The notes beneath the pieces are model-generated. The model ran no database searches, had not been told where the DNA came from, and saw only the letters and a program-made list of their open reading frames with translations. This document shows, one piece after another, positions 9,980 through 20,779 of a stretch of DNA of 64,000 bases. The position numbers and the translations under genes were made by a program. The DNA comes from Whalleya microplaca (Eukaryota > Ascomycota > Sordariomycetes > Xylariales > Xylariaceae), in contig MU385715.1 in the NCBI GenBank assembly GCA_022497155.1, forward strand, positions 806,001-870,000, read 5' to 3'. Every line of letters starts with the position of its first letter. The stretch's first letter is position 1.

Positions 9980-11833
9980 TCATTCATCCAGTAGTCCCAC
10001 AGTCCAATGTACAATCCTGTCCACACCATGTCCGTTAATTGCGCTTACGGGGATGGCCGCGCAGTCATTTACCCACGCCCCCTCGACACCGCTCGGATGC
10101 GGCTCCTGCCTGTCCGTGACCTTATCGAGGTACTCTTTCAGCTGGGCGAAATTCTCCTGCGTCTCGGGGAGATCCCCCTTGGTGGCAACGACGAACCACG
10201 GCTTCGCCGCGATGTGCAATCCGGTTTCGCCGCTGGTCGGTCCAGGGAGATCGGCCACTATCATCTGCCCCATACCCATACCCATCCTGCCGCCGGGTCC
10301 ACCTCCTCCCACCGAAGAGCCATCGCCCTCCCAGTCAATGCGACCGGCGACCTCGCGCTCGCGCTCCTCCTCCTCGCGCATGCGCGCGTACAGCCCGACC
10401 TCCATCCACAGGGCCTTGAGCGCCTGTACGGCGTCGCCGGCGCCGAGGTCGACGACGAAGGCGAGGACGCCGGCGCGCTCGACGTGGCGCAGGAACGCGA
10501 TCCCGAGCCCGCGGTCGAGGTGCGCGCCCTCGATCAGCCCCGGGATGTCGGCGACGGTGAAGCGGGTGCGGGGCTCGGGCCCGGCGCCGATCTGCTCCGC
10601 GTGCGCCACGACCACGGACCCGAAGCGCGCGTCGTGGATGACGGCGTGCTTCGGCGGCGCGGGGTGCGCCTGCGGTCGTGGTCGTGGTTGCGGCAGCCGC
10701 GGGCCCTTGTGGTTGTCGAGCACCACGGTGCCGATGTTCGGCTGCAGCGTCGTGAAGGCCCAGTTGCCGACGCGGGCGCGGGCGCGCGTCAGCGCGCGCA
10801 GCAGCGTGCTCTTGCCCGCGTTCGGCAGGCCGACGAGCCCCACGTCCGCGAGCAGCTTGAGCTCGAGCTCGAAGCGCATGCTGACGGCGCGCTCGCCCTT
10901 GGTCGCGAAGAGCGGGCGCTGGCGCTCCTTCGACACGAAGTGCGGGTTGCCGAGCCCGCCGAGCCCGCCCGCCGCGAGCAGGATCGGCCGCGGCGTCGGC
11001 GTCGAGAGGTCCAGGTGGATCGGGCCGTCGGGCTGGGCGTAGAGGCGCTCGCGCCGCCCCAGCCGCGGCAGGATCATGTTGCGCTTCTGGCTGTTCGAGA
11101 GCCCGGGGTACAGCACGAACTTGTGCAGGTTCGGCTGCTCCGGCGCATCGGGTACGTCGAGCGGGACGGTATCGTCGAACTCGCGGCCTGCCTCGGCGGC
11201 AGCCGCTGCTGCAGCAGCTTCCGCTTCCTTGACTAACTTCTCGTGCTCCCGCTCCTTCGCGCGCATCTGCTTGTATAGTATCCCCTCCTCGACGACGGGG
11301 TCGATCCGGTCTATCTCCTTTATGACGGTCCCGACAGGCACCTGGATGATGATGTCGTCGCCGCGAGCGCCGCCACGACTGCTCCCCTGCCCCGACCTAC
11401 CGCGGCCGGCGCGCAGGATGCGGCGGCGGGCCAGCTTGTGCAGCGAGGTCTCGCCGTGCACGGCCTGGATATAGACGTTGCCGCCGTGCCCGCCGTCGCC
11501 GCCGTTGGCGGGGCCGTCGGCCATGAAGGCCTCGCGGTGGAAGGAGATGCAGCCGTGGCCGCCGCCGCCGGCGTGCACGGTGACCCGGGCCTTGTCCGTG
11601 AAGGTCGAGATCTTGTAGTCGTCGGGCGCCGGGTTCAGGCGCGAGCGCGGGAGCTGCTCGCTCGAGGATGACGGCGCCGTGCTGCCGCTGGGGACGGCGT
11701 TGTCGCTCGTGCTCGAGTGCAGGGTGGTGAGGCCGGCTCGGTGGATGGTCCGCGAGGTGCAGCGGAAGAAGGACGGATATAGGAACGGGAGGAACAGGCC
11801 AGAGCTGCTGGAGGAGCAGCATCTGGGAGCCAT
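9980..11833 (-). CDS. MTG2: Obg/CgtA-family GTPase, probably mitochondrial (Mtg2-like)
   Basis: Obg-family GTPases assist assembly of the large ribosomal subunit; the fungal Mtg2 branch works in mitochondria. The gene is a single exon of 617 residues. I chose the ATG at 11833, because the frame upstream begins with TTG. The N-terminus is rich in Arg, Ser and Cys, fitting an import presequence. The glycine-rich Obg fold follows (VHAGGGGHGCISFHRE, NGGDGGHGGNV). The G domain carries GLPNAGKST (G1), DIPG (G3) and ATKGD (G4 position). Unusual inserts include an alanine run in the Obg part and a Gly/Met-rich stretch between G3 and G4. The sequence is far GC-richer than its surroundings, which creates long antisense open frames. 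The mitochondrial location is inference. Confidence 0.9.
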   Translation of the reverse strand: MAPRCCSSSSSGLFLPFLYPSFFRCTSRTIHRAGLTTLHSSTSDNAVPSGSTAPSSSSEQLPRSRLNPAPDDYKISTFTDKARVTVHAGGGGHGCISFHREAFMADGPANGGDGGHGGNVYIQAVHGETSLHKLARRRILRAGRGRSGQGSSRGGARGDDIIIQVPVGTVIKEIDRIDPVVEEGILYKQMRAKEREHEKLVKEAEAAAAAAAAEAGREFDDTVPLDVPDAPEQPNLHKFVLYPGLSNSQKRNMILPRLGRRERLYAQPDGPIHLDLSTPTPRPILLAAGGLGGLGNPHFVSKERQRPLFATKGERAVSMRFELELKLLADVGLVGLPNAGKSTLLRALTRARARVGNWAFTTLQPNIGTVVLDNHKGPRLPQPRPRPQAHPAPPKHAVIHDARFGSVVVAHAEQIGAGPEPRTRFTVADIPGLIEGAHLDRGLGIAFLRHVERAGVLAFVVDLGAGDAVQALKALWMEVGLYARMREEEEREREVAGRIDWEGDGSSVGGGGPGGRMGMGMGQMIVADLPGPTSGETGLHIAAKPWFVVATKGDLPETQENFAQLKEYLDKVTDRQEPHPSGVEGAWVNDCAAIPVSAINGHGVDRIVHWTVGLLDE

Positions 11834-13860
11834 GTTGGCCAATGCCTATCCCAGAGCTCCAACAGAACTATTCCTGTGGTTTGGGAGGCTCTAAGGAGCT
11901 TCTTTCAGCTGATAGACAGAGCTGAATGCCATGCTACTGGAAATATTGGAAACATCCTGACATTGGAGCAGGGACTGCAAGGACGAATTGAATTTTTGCC
12001 TGATAAGATAAAGGCCTCGTTAGCCGATTTCGGCTAGGTTACCCCATACCCGCATATTGTCTGATTGTCCATCGGACCGGGGGGCTGCCTTGGCCGCTTA
12101 ACTGAAAGTAGATATCCGCTCCAATGGGTACCTGGGTACATGTACCGTCCTTAGTTCCAATTCGTCAGAGCTAGTCGGGCTCCTTTCGTTTCTTCTTTAC
12201 CTTGGATCTTCTCACATGATCACACAAGAACCGAAGATCTACCAACGTCGAGATAAAAAGTGCGGCTTAACTCCATTATAAACACCAGAATAAAGTCATA
12301 CGTTGAGCCCCGAGCATTGTCTCATGCATAAGCTGTGTAAGATACCTTATTATGCTTAAACCAGGCTTGAGTGGCTCGTAAACGCTCATGGTCTGCTGAA
12401 CTGGCCGTCTCGAGCCGCCCGGTGCGCCGAAGGGCGGTCTTAGAAGCGGTGAACAGCGGAATGCTGCATATCGAGATACACAATTTGCTGCAAAATCTGG
12501 GTCCTTGCACAGTTGCTAGTGATCTGACTAGCTGGGTCCCAGCATCCAAATCACAGCACAGTAGTACTGCTTTGGAGCCTCAAGGGTTGGAATTTTCGGG
12601 AATTTGGAAAGGTTGGAAGGGAAGATCCCGTTCCTCCAGTCAGTCTTCATGTCTTCGTGCTGTTTGCTGGTTCCAACGATCCAACCGGCCCAGTCTGCCA
12701 CCTCTCTCTCTCTCTCTCTCTCTCTGTCTTTTGGTTGAGTAACCAATCTCTCTCTTATACATATAATAAAACGAAAGTTCGTTCTGTCTTATAGGAACTT
12801 CCCGTCCTCTGCGGTCTACGGTCTACAATCTACCTATCCTATCTATCTATCCCATTCATCGTTCTTTCTAGGTACTCGTGTGTCAGGTTCACAGAAGAGA
12901 GAGGGAAGCACCTCATCTTATGTACATACATACTGTACGCAGTACTCCAACCCTCCCTCCCCGACTACTGGTTCGTGGCGGCAGTATCTCCAAGGCGGAT
13001 CATGCAACTTACGGAATTGGGTTAACTAGGTTAATTGGGTTACCCTCATGCATACTGCATACTACCAGTAATCAAGCCGCTCATTCGAGCCACGACAGCC
13101 GAATTTCGTTTTGTGGACAAACGTGGACACAACTTTCTCCCCTCTTGCTCGCTAAGCTGCCCGTCTTCAGGCTCCGCTGGGCACTGGGCACCTGCTACCT
13201 TTCGACCATCCTGCTATCTCGGGGTTATCAATTGGTCTTTTGTGGAGTTTCGGTGCTGCACCACCTGCACGTCGAGCCTTTTGCCAGCCTCTCAACCTCA
13301 CGCCTTCACGGAGGCGTCGATCCACCGACTTCCTCTCTCTGAGTCTTTGCCTCTCTCGTCACGCCTGTGAGAATTTCTCTCGCTCTCCGCGTTCCCCACG
13401 CTCCATACAGGCCGTGTCTTACTCTTCGATGATATCGGTCACATCGGGACACAAAGCTCCCACGCAAGCCCCCATTTGCTGCCCTCGTTGAATTTCGCGG
13501 CCTTCTTAGAGGGCGGTCTGCTTTGTCTCCTGCAGGGAAACCTCTGAGCTAGCCATTGACTGTTTTTCTGTCGTCCAATTCCCCCTCTTGCTACACGTTG
13601 TCTTGCTGCAGCTCTACCACTATCGACGCTGCTGCGTTGTTGCTCTCGTCACTGCTATTCTTAATACAGGTCAGTCTCTCCCTCTGTTTGTCCTTTTTAC
13701 ACTCTTCTCCTCCCTTTCCTGTCGCTATGGACCCTTATCGGGTCTCCAAGTGAAAACACGTTGTACAACATCAACTTTATTTTTCTACAACCACCTATGT
13801 TCACCGTTCCCATCCTCCTCCGGCTTCCTTCCCTGCCGCCTCCGGCTTCACGCCGCTAAG
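11834..13860. other. Intergenic and long pyrimidine-rich leader
   Basis: About 2 kb holding the promoter of the Obg-type GTPase (left) and the promoter plus a long CT-rich 5' leader of the conserved protein starting at 13861. A (CT)n tract lies at 12703-12727. Several 60-150 codon frames in the leader lack motifs and I do not call them genes; some could act as upstream ORFs if transcribed. Confidence 0.5.
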
Positions 13861-14650
13861 ATGTATCCCAAGGACTCCAACAAACCCCGCAAGTCCTCCA
13901 TCATCAGAATGGACCCGGACTGTGCCATCTGCCATGCCCCCGCGAACCTTGCCTGCGACTGCGAGGCTAAGGGTCTCGAGGTCGCTGTACGACAGGCAGA
14001 AACACAGATGATGCAGAACATGTACAACGAGATCCGGTAAGCATGATGCCGTCCCACATCAAACTAGCCCGAGGCCGCAGCGGCTTGTAGGGATCGAAGC
14101 AGTCTACTAACGCCGTAGCAGATCTTGGGTCCGGGCCCATGCTCAAGATTACATACTCGAGTACTTCAGACTACTCACAGAACGACGCAAAGCTGCACAC
14201 GCGTCACATCTCGAGCGGTTGCAATCTCATGCTCACTATTACTACCATGCACCCCCGCATCCCAACGAGCTTGCCCAGGCCCAAGCGACCCTCAAACGAG
14301 GAATCGACGAGGACTGGCAAGCAAGCGTGCAGCGGTATCCGGAAGTGCTACAGTACTTTTTCAGCCTCGTCGAGCTGACTCTTCCGGCGGACGACGAATC
14401 CGCAGTCAAAGACCCCCCTCTGAGTGCCCTCAACGGGTCAAGGAAGAACGGTAGACGGAGCGTGGCTCCCGAAAGCTTCCACGAACGAGAGCGAGCTACC
14501 CCTCTTCCGAGAAGAACGCCGCCTCCCATCGAGCGAAGAACACCGGGACCGCCAGCCATCGGGAATCCGCTTGCACCAACACCAACCCCACGAAGGCACT
14601 CGTTACGATACCAGACACCCGCACCGCCATCTTATTTCGGTTACCAATGA
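13861..14650 (+). CDS. Conserved fungal protein of unknown function
   Basis: I recognise this as a protein widely conserved in Pezizomycotina without an established function. Exons 13861-14036 and 14122-14650 give 234 residues. The 85-bp intron has a CTACTAAC branch site. The N-terminus has DCAICHAPANLACDCEAKGL, a small Cys-rich motif (C-x2-C, then C-x-C) that could bind zinc. A helical segment follows with WVRAHAQDYILEYFRLLTERR, then a His/Tyr-rich stretch HAHYYYHAPPHPNE and the block GIDEDWQASVQRYPEVLQYF. The last 80 residues are Pro/Arg-rich and probably disordered. The start is the first in-frame ATG, before the conserved PRKSSIIRMDPDC block. Confidence 0.85.
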
Positions 14651-17178
14651 GATGTATAGCCAAAGCCCACTACCTAGTCCCTCATGCCTACGACAACATT
14701 GCATCCGGGTTCCCTCGACCTTACTATTATAATTTGTAAAATTGGACTACAGCACATCGTTTCCCGAAAGCAAACCTAAAAGCATTACGAAGCCTTTCAC
14801 GAGACTACGAACACAAAGATGATCAACGAAGTTTTGCATGCATTTGGAGGGGAAAATTTCTATGCCCCCATACCATTGTTTTTGCATAGCGGGCGAGACA
14901 TTGCTCTTATGACGTGTTTATCCAACGCCTTTTCTTGTTTGTTTCGTTTGTTTATCATTTTGAAGATGCTGTTGTTTTCCTATCTAGATTTATCATTCTG
15001 TGGAGCGATACCACCTCGGACTTGGAACGACTCTGAGGTGAGGTGGTCATTTCTCGGTGTTTGTTTTGATTTTTTCACCACTCGGCGTTAAGGAGTCTCC
15101 GAAGGCAATCACGGAGCTGGGACGGAACGGCAGATGAATGGGTTGGCTACTGGTTGTTCGTGTCTATTCATTCTTCAACGATTCGTTTTGGTGCCGGATG
15201 AGATTCTTTCTCGTGTGTTGTCTATCCATCATACCCGCCCACCTCAGGTACATAGTAGGGATATCAAGATTTACTGCTTTCCGAGACGGATGGATTACCT
15301 ACCTGTTCTTCACATATGGAGCTAGCTACTTGGATAACCTACTGCGTGTAGTATAAAACACCTAGCAAAGTCAATTGAACCTATCTGGTTGCAAACCACC
15401 AACGGAGAAATACGTCATATATCTGAAATCTCCCTTCTCTCACAAGCACATATTAATCCGACGAGTAGTTGGTAAATATTGACATATATCTACCTATTGT
15501 GCCCATGCCGTGCCGTATGTTGATACCATGTATGCATGATCCGCACCAACGGAGCCAGATAGACCTCCATGATGATGAGCAGCAGCTTAGGTAGCTGGCC
15601 AACCAACTTGACCACACAGGAATGAGGAGGAGCGGCGTATTAGGTAGCTAGTCAGCTTCGTAAAGCAAGTACATATAAAAACCTATCGTGCGTGCCCCAT
15701 CCATCATCCATCCCTTATCAATCATGCGTATATACATACATACGTACGCAAGTACATACATAGGTAGTCGATTTCCTATGTATGGCGATATGGCAATTGA
15801 CACGTAGGTCGGGCCACCCCAGTTTTTTTTTCCGCCGGCTCGAGGACTGCCCTCCCTATTATGGGGCCGCGGGAGGGAAGGGGGACGAACGGATGGGAAG
15901 GGAGAGCTATGTAGGTAGGTAGGTAGGTATGCTTTAGATCCTGCCCACCTTTCTATGTAGGTAGGTATTTCAGCCAGCCCACTCCTGTCTACCAGCCAGC
16001 CAGATAGATGGACAGACAGACATCAGATAGATGGATAGCCATTCAGCTACATAGATAGACAGCTAGATAGCTAGGTAACTGCACTGTGTGAGAGCCCCCG
16101 AACCGCAGATATACAGGTGTGTAAAGTGAAAGATATATTAGGTATGTACGTATGTACGTATGTATGTAGGGTACCTACCTACCCAGGTCATGCCATCCAT
16201 GAGCAGCCCAGACACAGACCAGATCAGACCGGTCCACACGAACGGTTCGGAGTGGGTTCGATCTGCGCCCTGGAGATCCAATCCGAGGACCCTGCCCGAC
16301 CGAAAAACCCCCCAGACCCAAATCCAAATCCAGAGCTCGTATGTAAGCAAAGCATGCACGCACCAGATGCGAGACCGTGTGTGTGGGTGTGAGTAGATGG
16401 GTGTGTGGGTGTGAGTAGATGGGTGTGTGGGTGTAGGGTTGGCATTTTGCTGATGAGGGAGTATGTACATATACTGACTGCTTGCTGACTACAGTCTACA
16501 TATACGTATGTATGTATTATCACGGGTTGAGGCTCGAGGCAGGGAAATACCAAAGCATAAAAGCGAATCAAGCCCCCCTCCCCTCGCCCCATCTCTCCTC
16601 TCCCCCCGTACGACTCGGAAGTAGATAGAAGTGGACACGGGATGCCAATCGCGGAAGGCACGGGACGATGCCGTCGGGTAGGTAGTCTAGTAGTCTGATC
16701 TAGTCTCCTCGGATACCCAGTTGGGATCGAATGGCATTTCCGTCGGGACGGGCTTGGGCTGTATGTACATACGTACATACGTACATACATAAGGGTATCG
16801 TATCTACAGTACATATATCACACAGGATAGATTGATGCCCCATCTTATCACATGCCTACATATGTAGATAGATTACATCATCTTATATATAAGTCCATGC
16901 TCATTGCGTAGACAGACCTATGGGATGAGATGGGCGGATGAGGAGTGGGTGACGGGCGATTATGCAGCCAGACAGAGAGTATACATAGTAACGATGATGA
17001 TATCAGCAGAGAAAAACGCACTAGGACACGAGGGAAGAAAATCAGGTACGCGTAGCAAAGAGCCTCAATGTCAGTTTCGGGGGTTGATTGATTATTATGG
17101 GGAAAACACGCTTCAGCCCACGATTTCCTCTCTAATGTATTTCCCCCCCTTCCCCTAGTCTAGCATCTCACTCGGATC
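14651..17178. other. Intergenic, microsatellite-rich
   Basis: About 2.5 kb without a supported gene. The first 700 bp is probably 3' UTR of the preceding gene. From about 15,500 on there are many ATAC, GTAGG and GATA tetranucleotide runs plus one 22-bp minisatellite. Open frames here are by-products of these repeats. Confidence 0.5.
16379..16437 (+). repeat. 22-bp minisatellite, about 2.6 copies
   Basis: The unit is close to GGGTGTGTGGGTGTGAGTAGAT, repeated head to tail and almost without change. G-rich on one strand. No function inferred. Confidence 0.75.
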
Positions 17179-17313
17179 TTACATGGGGCCGTTTTTCTTC
17201 TCAACTCGAGGCTGATTGTCACTTGGTTTGACAACCACCTCTTTGCCCTTCGCGTTGCCCTTCGCGGTCGAGCCTTTCTTCTTGGGCTGCGGTTTGCGGG
17301 AGTTAAGGGACTT
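17179..17313 (-). other. Open basic tail beyond the BFR1 UAG
   Basis: These 44 codons plus TAA continue the BFR1 frame with coding-like composition: mostly G/C third positions and Lys-rich sequence such as PQPKKKGSTAKGNAKGK. The last residues are EKKNGPM. The tail resembles the basic C-termini common in this family, so it was probably coding in an ancestor or still is in some transcripts. Confidence 0.5.
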
Positions 17314-18926
17314 CTAGTCCTTCTCCTTCAAAGACGCCTCCTTTAGATCCGACGTAACGGCGGCGACCTTGTCGTCGGTTTTCTTCTCGCCATTGGCACC
17401 GTTACCGTTAGGAGTACTGGTGCCGGAAGTCTCGGCAGCCTCCTCGGCCTCGAGCTTCTCGATCTCCTTCTTGGCCTTCTCGACGTTCTATATACTTGGT
17501 TAGTCGCCTACACTTCAACAGTAGTGGATTCATGATTTATGGCTTACCCGTTGCGTCTGGGCCTGCTGGTCCGCCTTCCAGTGCTCCAGCTTAGCCTTGA
17601 CCTTCTCAGCAGCAGCAGGAACATCGGCAGCGCTCATAGGTGGGTCGATACCCATGAAGGCACAGTCGTCGATGACAGAGGGCGGGCAGTTGTATCCCTT
17701 CTCGGTGGCACCACCCTTCTTTCCCTTCTTGCCCTTCTTCACGGCGGGGGCATACTCGTCGTCGCGGTCTTCTTTGCGTGCGAGCCTGACTCCCTTCAGG
17801 CCGGCGTCGTCCACTTTGCGCGAAGCTTGCGCACCCAGACCGCTCTCGGCCATGAGAGGTGCTTTGTCGGTTGAAGTTGACGAAGGGTCGAAGAAGTGCA
17901 GTAGACTATTGGCTCTGCGGATCTCCTCAAGGTAAGCTGGGTCGCTAGCCTCCTGAAGCATTTTCTGGGCACGCTCCTTCTTCTTCTCCTTGTCGAAGCG
18001 CTCGCGCTCGGCCTTCTGTCGTTCCCGGATACGGTTGCGGGCCTCTCGTTCATACTCGGCGAATGCCTTCTTCGCACCGTAGTATTCGTCCTTGAGCTTG
18101 CGTACCGCCTGGAACTTCTCCTGCTGCTCGGCCTGCAGTTTCGATCGCTCGTCGCGCAGCGAGTTGAGGTTCTTGAAGGCCTCGTCTTGCTCGGCCTTTA
18201 TGCTATCGAGTTCGGCCTGGATCTTGGTGTACCGCTCGCTCATGGCACGGGCTTCGGGGTCATCCATGCTGTCCTTGATCTCTTTGATCTTGGCCTTCAG
18301 CTCATCAATTCCCTTCTGCGAGGTGTCGAACTGGGCGAAGTTCTTGCGCTGCTTGCGGAGGTTCGAGACCTCGCTCAGGGCCTTCCTCTCATCGACCAGC
18401 TTCATCATGCCGCCGTTAACTTGCTTTTCGAGGCGGTCGATTTCTTGGTCCAGTTCTTCAACACTCTTGAAGGCCAGCTTTCCACGGGCGTTCTTCTGTT
18501 CAGTGATGCGAGAGCGCAGCTGTTCATCAAGGCGCTTGATCTGATCGAGCTTGGAGCTACGAGCATTCTTGCCGGCGCCCTGCTTGGTTCGGATCTCGGT
18601 GGCTTGAGCGATAAGTTCCTGGCGGCGCTTCTGGGTGGGCGTCTGCGGGTCCTTGTTCTTGTTGGGCAGAGCTAGATCGACTTTAGCCTTGATGGCATTC
18701 TAAATGGGAGGTTAGCAGTCGACGACATGGGCGATATGGGCGGTAGATGATGAGCGCAACGTACGTATCTAGTCATAGCGTCTTGGTATTCCTTCTCAGC
18801 CTGGGCCAAGCGCTCATTGAAGAGGTTGGCATCGGGCCTCTCAGGCTTCTCGGGCTTCTCTGGCTTCTTCTTGTCGCCAGCCGCCGCGGCGGGGGGAGGT
18901 GTTGGTGTCTTAGCTACGTCGGCCAT
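17314..18926 (-). CDS. BFR1: Bfr1-like nuclear segregation / mRNP protein, ends at an in-frame UAG
   Basis: Coiled-coil protein; yeast Bfr1 associates with polysomes, mRNPs and the ER and affects nuclear segregation. Exons (minus) 18926-18765, 18699-17548 and 17487-17314 give 495 residues. Early on it has a Lys/Pro-rich segment. A long charged heptad-rich coiled coil follows (RKQRKNFAQFDTSQ, AYLEEIRRANSLLHFF), then a basic KKGKKGKKGG patch, the block FMGIDPPMSAADVPA and a C-terminal helix. The frame meets TAG at 17316-17314. It then stays open for 44 more lysine-rich, GC3-biased codons to TAA at 17181-17179. This may be a truncating nonsense change, readthrough, or a 54-bp optional intron ending in that TAG. 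It is divergent from RPB5 with about 900 bp between starts. Confidence 0.85.
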
Positions 18927-19830
18927 TGTGATAATTCGCAGCAGCAACGAAGGGATGGAGTCGTAGTAACGCGAGAGAGGAAGAGGAAGAAGTAGGTAGG
19001 ATGTATCGGAATAAACCACTGATGGAGCAGTAAATATCTGTATAGAGGAGTGAATAGAAAAAATCGAAGAAAGGAAGACAATCAATTAAATGATGCTTCG
19101 TTCCACGTTGGCCCTCTATAGTAGGAAAAGAAAGAAGTGAGATGTATTCCGCAGGCAGGGAAGAAATAGGCGAAAGCAGGTGAAAGCAGGTGAAGGTGGA
19201 AGAAACGATGGGCAAAGCCAAGAGGGAAGGCCAGGTCTTATTAAGTACTTGGGCCCAGGAGGAAAGAGGCAGCAAAATAAATTTGGAATGACCCCAGGCG
19301 CAGACGGGCAGAACCTTCTTATACTTTATATGTAGTAATAAAATTGAGTCGACGCTGGCCGATTTTTGTTCGTACTACGTATACTTTTTACAGAATATCC
19401 AATTCACCAATCTTTTTCCGTATATGGCCTGTGCACCTGCCCATCTACGGTGCATATCTATGTGCCGGACTTCTACCGCAGCCAATGGCAGGCACGGATA
19501 TGGGCTTGGCGTCTGAAGGTACGTACATGCGTACCTGAAAAGCGCTTTGATCTGGGCACGGTACATTTGCCCGTACATTTGTCGAAGCTTAACTTAAATC
19601 CCATCCATGCCCACCCATCCCTGCAATATTTGGAATTTTTTATCTGGTTGTCTGAATGCAAGGCTGAACATTTTGTTCATCCCATTGTCAACACCCATTG
19701 TCACCACTCAACCAATCCATCCTGCTACAACTTCCACTCACTCACCACACAACACGCCTGCTTTCACCACTTAAAACGAACTCGAAAGGTTTACAGCTGC
19801 GCTTTTTACCGACAGCGTGCGCCTTTCACC
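18927..19830. other. Shared bidirectional promoter, BFR1 and RPB5
   Basis: About 900 bp separate the start codons of the divergent BFR1 and RPB5 genes. The only open frames are short and lie in the presumed leaders. No specific operator recognised. Confidence 0.5.
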
Positions 19831-20779
19831 ATGGCGGACCAGGAAGCTGCCAATAACGAGGCGAATGAGAAGATCGTGGTCCAGACCTGGCGAGCATGGA
19901 AAACCATCCACGAGATGGTGCAGGACCGAGTAAGCGCCCGTCCTTTGTTCCCGCCTCGCGCTCTACGCAGCACACAATCTGCATTCTTCTAGGGCAATAT
20001 CTATTGCATTACGCAAGTGGTTCAACCGTGCTCATGCGCTTGTAGGGCTATGAACTGGCCGAATCCGAAGTCAACATCTCGCTAGACTCATTTAAGTTGC
20101 AGTACTGCACCGCCGATGGCTCGGTCCTGTGAGTGCCTCCTCCCTCTGCCCCCTCCCCTCTCCCCTCCCCCTATCTAGCCTCTATATGAGCCTCTATACC
20201 AGTTTCTAGTTACCTACTCTAGAAGCTAACAAGCGCTACTACCACCACCACAGACGCGCCAAGCTGAATTTCTCCGCCCGGCCTAGTCCGGAGCTGATCA
20301 AGAAATACACGCCGCCGGCCACAGCATCGAACCCGGACCCGCAATCAGACATCGGCACGATCTGGGTGGAGTTCTCGAACAGCGACTCGCTAGGCGCGGA
20401 GCAGATGCGGACGTTCGGGCGCTTCTGCTCGGTGGAGAACTACAAGACGGGCATCCTGGTGTCGAACGCGGCCGTGTCGGCGTCGGCCAAGAAGGAGATC
20501 GCCAAGTTCGCCCAGTGGGCCACCATCGAGTGGTTCCTCGAGGAGGACCTGCTCATCAACATCACCCACCACGAGCTCGTGCCCCGCCACGTCGTCCTCT
20601 CGCGCGACGAGAAGGCCGCCCTGCTCAAGCGCTACCGCCTCAAGGAGACCCAGCTGCCCCGCATCCTCCAGAAGGACCCCGTCGCCAAGTACTTCGGCAT
20701 GAAGCGCGGCCAGGTCGTCAAGATCATCCGGAAGAGCGAGACCGCCGGTCGTTATGCTAGTTACCGACTGTGTGTCTAA
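19831..20779 (+). CDS. RPB5: RNA polymerase subunit Rpb5 (RPABC1)
   Basis: Subunit shared by RNA polymerases I, II and III, located in the lower jaw that grips downstream DNA. Exons 19831-19929, 20046-20128 and 20254-20779 give 235 residues, against about 215 in yeast; the extra length is a short N-terminal part and a loop with PPATASNPDPQ. The jaw domain includes WRAWKTIHEMVQDRGYELAE. The highly conserved C-terminal assembly domain reads HELVPRHVVLS, LPRILQKDPVAKYFG and RGQVVKIIRKSETAGRYASY. The start ATG has a good context (TCACCATGG). Later exons are GC-rich. Introns are 116 and 125 bp with canonical borders. Confidence 0.96.

Noticed and set aside
10007..11236. 409-codon plus-strand open frame, and an overlapping 329-codon frame, opposite the Obg-type GTPase
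   Set aside because: Both are antisense shadows of a very GC-rich gene with clear Obg motifs. Their translations are Arg/Ala/Pro-rich low complexity without any domain.
12878..13342. 154-codon frame upstream of the conserved protein
   Set aside because: CT-rich leader composition, no motif, no conserved block.
16236..16260. GGTTCGATCTG resembling a tRNA B-box
   Set aside because: T-stem pairing fails and no A-box lies upstream.
19366..19992. 208-codon frame overlapping the RPB5 start
   Set aside because: It is the RPB5 frame read back through the leader. Family similarity starts only at the ATG at 19,831.
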